Shown here piece after piece: positions 5,671 through 5,856 of a stretch of 5,856 nt of DNA (within the stretch, counting starts at the first letter, position 1; every line of letters begins with the position of its first letter). The notes below the pieces were generated by a model. It did no database searches, was not told the DNA's origin, and worked only from the letters and a program-made list of their open reading frames with translations. The stretch comes from Candidatus Kuenenia stuttgartensis (GTDB lineage: Bacteria; Planctomycetota; Planctomycetia; Isosphaerales; Isosphaeraceae). Made by a program: the position numbers and the translations under genes. The stretch is from NCBI GenBank assembly GCA_945872325.1, contig CAMBZY010000224.1, positions 1 to 5,856 of the forward strand. The letters are read 5' to 3'.

Positions 5671-5752
5671 AAATCGCCGCGCTGCGATAGACGATGCTTC
5701 AAAGTTGAATTGTTCGAATCCTACATTTAGGAAAAAGTCCAATCATAGACCA

Positions 5753-5854
5753 CTAAAAAACCAGATACCGATCGCTATCTTCGACTTTTGTCGTCAACTC
5801 TGCGGAAAGGCTAAACCTTATTTTTTCAGATTGATCTGTAAGCGATCTCAAGAA
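5753..5854 (-). CDS. Possible 3' end of an unidentified gene (partial, cut by window edge)
   Basis: On the minus strand a frame enters from the right edge and stops at TAG (5753-5755) after 33 residues, which include SEKIRFSLSAELTTK and end SDRYLVF. The composition is protein-like, but 33 open codons can arise by chance. I recognise no motif or family. If real, it is the next gene upstream of the dnaG operon on the same strand, separated from the dnaG promoter by the repeat field. No intrinsic terminator is seen directly after it. Confidence 0.3.
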   Translation of the reverse strand, partial: FLRSLTDQSEKIRFSLSAELTTKVEDSDRYLVF

Positions 5855-5856
5855 TC

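Larger units (their letters stand above)
4861..5856. other. Gene-poor, repeat-rich intergenic region
   Basis: Between the dnaG promoter and the right edge no complete gene with a credible start, ribosome binding site and length is seen. The stretch holds the palindromic repeat copies, a second short repeat pair, a 16-nt palindrome, a possible decayed coding fragment and a possible gene 3' end, each listed separately. Around 5415-5485 it is AT-rich without a convincing promoter. No rpsU, tRNA or rRNA is present. Confidence 0.7.

Overview
The window carries the dnaG-rpoD core of a bacterial macromolecular-synthesis operon and a zinc-ribbon/coiled-coil gene, all on the minus strand, followed by about 1.1 kb of gene-poor, repeat-rich DNA. 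The organism is most likely a member of the Planctomycetes, perhaps near Planctopirus or Schlesneria. This rests on the character of the primary sigma factor and primase, the roughly balanced base composition, and the GC-rich palindromic intergenic repeats. It is an inference from recall, not from a search.

Layout from left to right. Positions 2-100 read as the 3' end of an unidentified plus-strand gene. It converges on a minus-strand gene (208-942) for a C4 zinc-ribbon protein with a long coiled coil. A hairpin spans that gene's stop codon. Next is a clear intrinsic terminator (1044-1076) that closes the rpoD transcript. rpoD (1089-2780) encodes a complete group 1 sigma factor. dnaG (2824-4692) encodes a complete primase, starts at GTG and lies 43 nt upstream of rpoD. 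A near-consensus sigma-70 promoter (4823-4851, minus) precedes dnaG with a leader of about 124 nt.

The genes work together as follows. The promoter should drive dnaG and rpoD as one transcript that ends at the hairpin just past rpoD, so replication priming and housekeeping transcription initiation are co-expressed. The promoter itself resembles the consensus that RpoD-type sigma factors recognise, so autoregulatory coupling is plausible. rpsU, the usual first gene of this operon in enterobacteria, is not present within the 1.1 kb upstream. The zinc-ribbon gene lies beyond the terminator and probably has its own transcript.

The gene-poor region (4693-5856) holds three identical 33-nt arms of a palindromic repeat, one of them in a nearly perfect 71-nt hairpin. 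It also holds a second short repeat family (two 21-nt copies), a recurring CAAGCCT heptamer, a possible decayed coding fragment (5101-5280) and a possible 3' end of another minus-strand gene at the right edge (5753-5854). I found no defence, mobile or biosynthetic system. The repeat field is the only part that is not standard housekeeping.
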